From Mesorhizobium onobrychidis (GTDB lineage: Bacteria; Pseudomonadota; Alphaproteobacteria; Rhizobiales; Rhizobiaceae): a DNA stretch of 64,000 nucleotides. The translations under genes were made by a program, and so were the position numbers. Below, piece by piece: positions 62,775 to 64,000 of this stretch (positions are counted from its first letter, which is position 1; every line of letters starts with the position of its first letter). The notes under the pieces were generated by a model that worked only from the letters and a program-made list of their open reading frames with translations, did no database searches and was not told the DNA's origin. The stretch lies in contig NZ_CP062229.1 in NCBI RefSeq assembly GCF_024707545.1, positions 4,259,501 to 4,323,500 on the forward strand, written 5' to 3'.

Positions 62775-63254
62775 ATGGCATACGATCTCAACGTCAACGG
62801 CGAGCAGCGCAGCGTCGAGGTAGATGGCGATACGCCGCTGCTCTGGGTTATCCGCGACGTGCTGGGAATGACCGGCACCAAGTACGGATGCGGCATTGCG
62901 CAGTGCGGCGCCTGCACCGTCCACATCGATGGCGAACCGGCCCGGTCCTGCCAGACTCCGGTCGACAGCGTCGGCAGCTCCACGGTCACGACGATCGAGG
63001 CGATCCACAATACCCCGAGCGGCCTCAAGGTTCAGAAGGCCTGGCAGGATCTCGACGTGGTGCAGTGCGGATACTGCCAGTCCGGGCAGATCATGTCGGC
63101 GGCGGCTCTGCTGTCCGAGAAATCCAACCCGACGGATGCCGACATCGACGAGGCCATGTCGGGCAACATCTGTCGCTGTGGCACCTATGTCCGCATTCGC
63201 GAAGCGATCAAGTACGCCGCGAAGCTCGACGGCAACGCGAAGCAGGGGGGCTGA
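62775..63254 (+). CDS. [2Fe-2S] small subunit of a second molybdenum hydroxylase
   Basis: 159 aa from ATG 62775. Cluster sites Y-G-C-G-I-A-Q-C-G-A-C (N-terminal) and C-G-Y-C-Q-S-G-Q plus I-C-R-C-G-T-Y (C-terminal) supply all eight Cys. The N-terminus reads M-A-Y-D-L-N-V-N-G. It resembles the subunit at 16178 along its whole length ([16 protein letters not shown] in place of I-G-L-T-G-T-K), so the two operons have a common ancestor. The large-subunit gene starts 2 nt after its stop. Confidence 0.9.
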   Translation: MAYDLNVNGEQRSVEVDGDTPLLWVIRDVLGMTGTKYGCGIAQCGACTVHIDGEPARSCQTPVDSVGSSTVTTIEAIHNTPSGLKVQKAWQDLDVVQCGYCQSGQIMSAAALLSEKSNPTDADIDEAMSGNICRCGTYVRIREAIKYAAKLDGNAKQGG

Positions 63255-63256
63255 AA

Positions 63257-64000
63257 ATGTATAAGGAGAATCGTTCATCCAACGCATTGCCCGTTGAGAC
63301 GCAATTGACTAGGCGTTCATTCCTGCGCGCCGGCGTTGCTGCCGGAAGCGGGTTGTTAATTTCCATCAATGCTCCGATGTTCGGTGCGGACAGCGCTGCT
63401 GCCGCTGACAAATCGGCGGCCGATTTCGCACCTGGTGCTTTCATCCGGATCGACAAGACCGGCCGGGTGACGGCGATCATTTCGCAGGTCGAAATCGGGC
63501 AAGGCATTCAGACGGCACTACCCATGCTGATTGCCGAAGAACTGGAAGTTGAAACCGCTCAGATTATCGTGGAACAGGCGCCGCCCAATGACGCCCTCTA
63601 TGCCAATCCGATGACGGGTTTTCAGAATACAGGCGGGTCCAACTCCGTTGGAGCCTTCTACGAGCCCTTCCGGCAGGCCGGCGCCTTGGCGCGCACGATG
63701 CTCGTTGCAGCGGCAGCAGAAACGTGGAGCGTTGATGCGGCCAGCTGCCGGGCTGAAAAGGGAACGGTAATTCACGACGCGACCCAGCGGACCATTTCCT
63801 ATGGGGATCTGACGACCAAGGCGGCTACGCTGCCGATGCCGGAGAAGGTCGCGCTGAAGGATCCCAAGGATTTCAAGATCATTGGAAAGTCGCTGAAGCG
63901 GCTAGATTCTGTCGACAAGACAACCGGCCGAGCCCGGTTCAGCATAGATTTCACAATGCCGGGCCTGAAGATCGCGATACCCCAGGCTTCGCCTGTCATC
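63257..64000 (+). CDS. Molybdopterin large subunit of the second hydroxylase (partial, runs off the window)
   Basis: The first 248 residues are visible, open at the right edge. A Tat signal L-T-R-R-S-F-L-R-A-G lies near residue 20. The mature start has V-E-I-G-Q-G-I-Q-T, F-Q-N-T-G-G-S-N-S-V, and P-K-D-F-K-I-I-G-K-S, equivalent to P-K-D-W-T-I-A-G-K-P in the large subunit at 16660. It is therefore an IorB-type molybdopterin subunit. It follows the [2Fe-2S] gene after 2 nt and is probably controlled by the LysR via the element at 62653. Confidence 0.88.
   Translation, partial: MYKENRSSNALPVETQLTRRSFLRAGVAAGSGLLISINAPMFGADSAAAADKSAADFAPGAFIRIDKTGRVTAIISQVEIGQGIQTALPMLIAEELEVETAQIIVEQAPPNDALYANPMTGFQNTGGSNSVGAFYEPFRQAGALARTMLVAAAAETWSVDAASCRAEKGTVIHDATQRTISYGDLTTKAATLPMPEKVALKDPKDFKIIGKSLKRLDSVDKTTGRARFSIDFTMPGLKIAIPQASPVI

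Overview
The window is GC-rich DNA from what is most likely an alphaproteobacterium of the order Hyphomicrobiales (Mesorhizobium/Aminobacter-like). The reasons are the codon usage, the FixH-CusB-CusA-DUF305 metal gene set, the sox gene remnant, and the density of amino-acid-type FAD oxidoreductases and peptide-type ABC transporters. This is inference from gene content; no rRNA, tRNA, replication or conjugation gene was seen that would fix the taxon or show a plasmid.

Region 1 (1-15.9 kb) is a copper/heavy-metal and envelope-stress island. It holds a thioredoxin-like tail, a FixH-like protein, the CusB adaptor and CusA pump, a 38-aa membrane peptide, a DUF4336 protein, a frameshifted Cys-rich four-helix copper-binding gene cut off from its upstream side by an IS630-family element, a Met-rich DUF305 protein, small His/Cys and membrane proteins, a TetR regulator, a BNR-type beta-propeller protein, two c-type cytochromes, a Crp/Fnr regulator, an LTXXQ (Spy/CpxP-like) protein and an OmpR-type two-component pair.

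Region 2 (16.1-20.9 kb) is a tightly overlapping redox operon: a [2Fe-2S]/molybdopterin hydroxylase pair, a monohaem cytochrome c, an FccB/SoxF-like flavoprotein whose Tat leader is out of frame, and SoxX. A short putative soxY start follows and then the synteny stops, which looks like a recombination breakpoint.

Region 3 (21.2-59.3 kb) is a large amino-acid/amine/hydroxy-acid catabolic island built from repeated gene families: three tandem-GNAT paralogues, four intact FAD (DAO-type) oxidoreductases plus two decayed C-terminal fragments of such enzymes, two HAD paralogues, two isocitrate/tartrate-type dehydrogenases, two class III PLP enzymes and two aldehyde dehydrogenases. Around them lie an ArgE-like deacylase, a GhrA-like reductase, a cupin, an ornithine cyclodeaminase-like enzyme, a D-threonine-aldolase-like enzyme, an Asp/Glu-racemase-like protein, a peptide/opine-type ABC importer, Lrp and LysR regulators, a DUF1537 kinase-PdxA2-TIM barrel operon for four-carbon sugar acids, and a kinase plus phospholyase pair of the hydroxylysine/ethanolamine type. 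A second IS630-family element with a -1 frameshift signal sits exactly at the gabD stop codon.

Region 4 (59.4-64 kb) has two SDR genes (one with two compensating frameshifts) around a DUF1330 gene, a LysR regulator bracketed by two near-identical 45-bp elements in opposite orientation, and a second molybdenum hydroxylase operon that runs off the end. The strongest leads are the repeated GNAT/HAD/DAO catabolic set, the kinase-phospholyase module, and the 45-bp elements that look like the operators of the 62-kb LysR.
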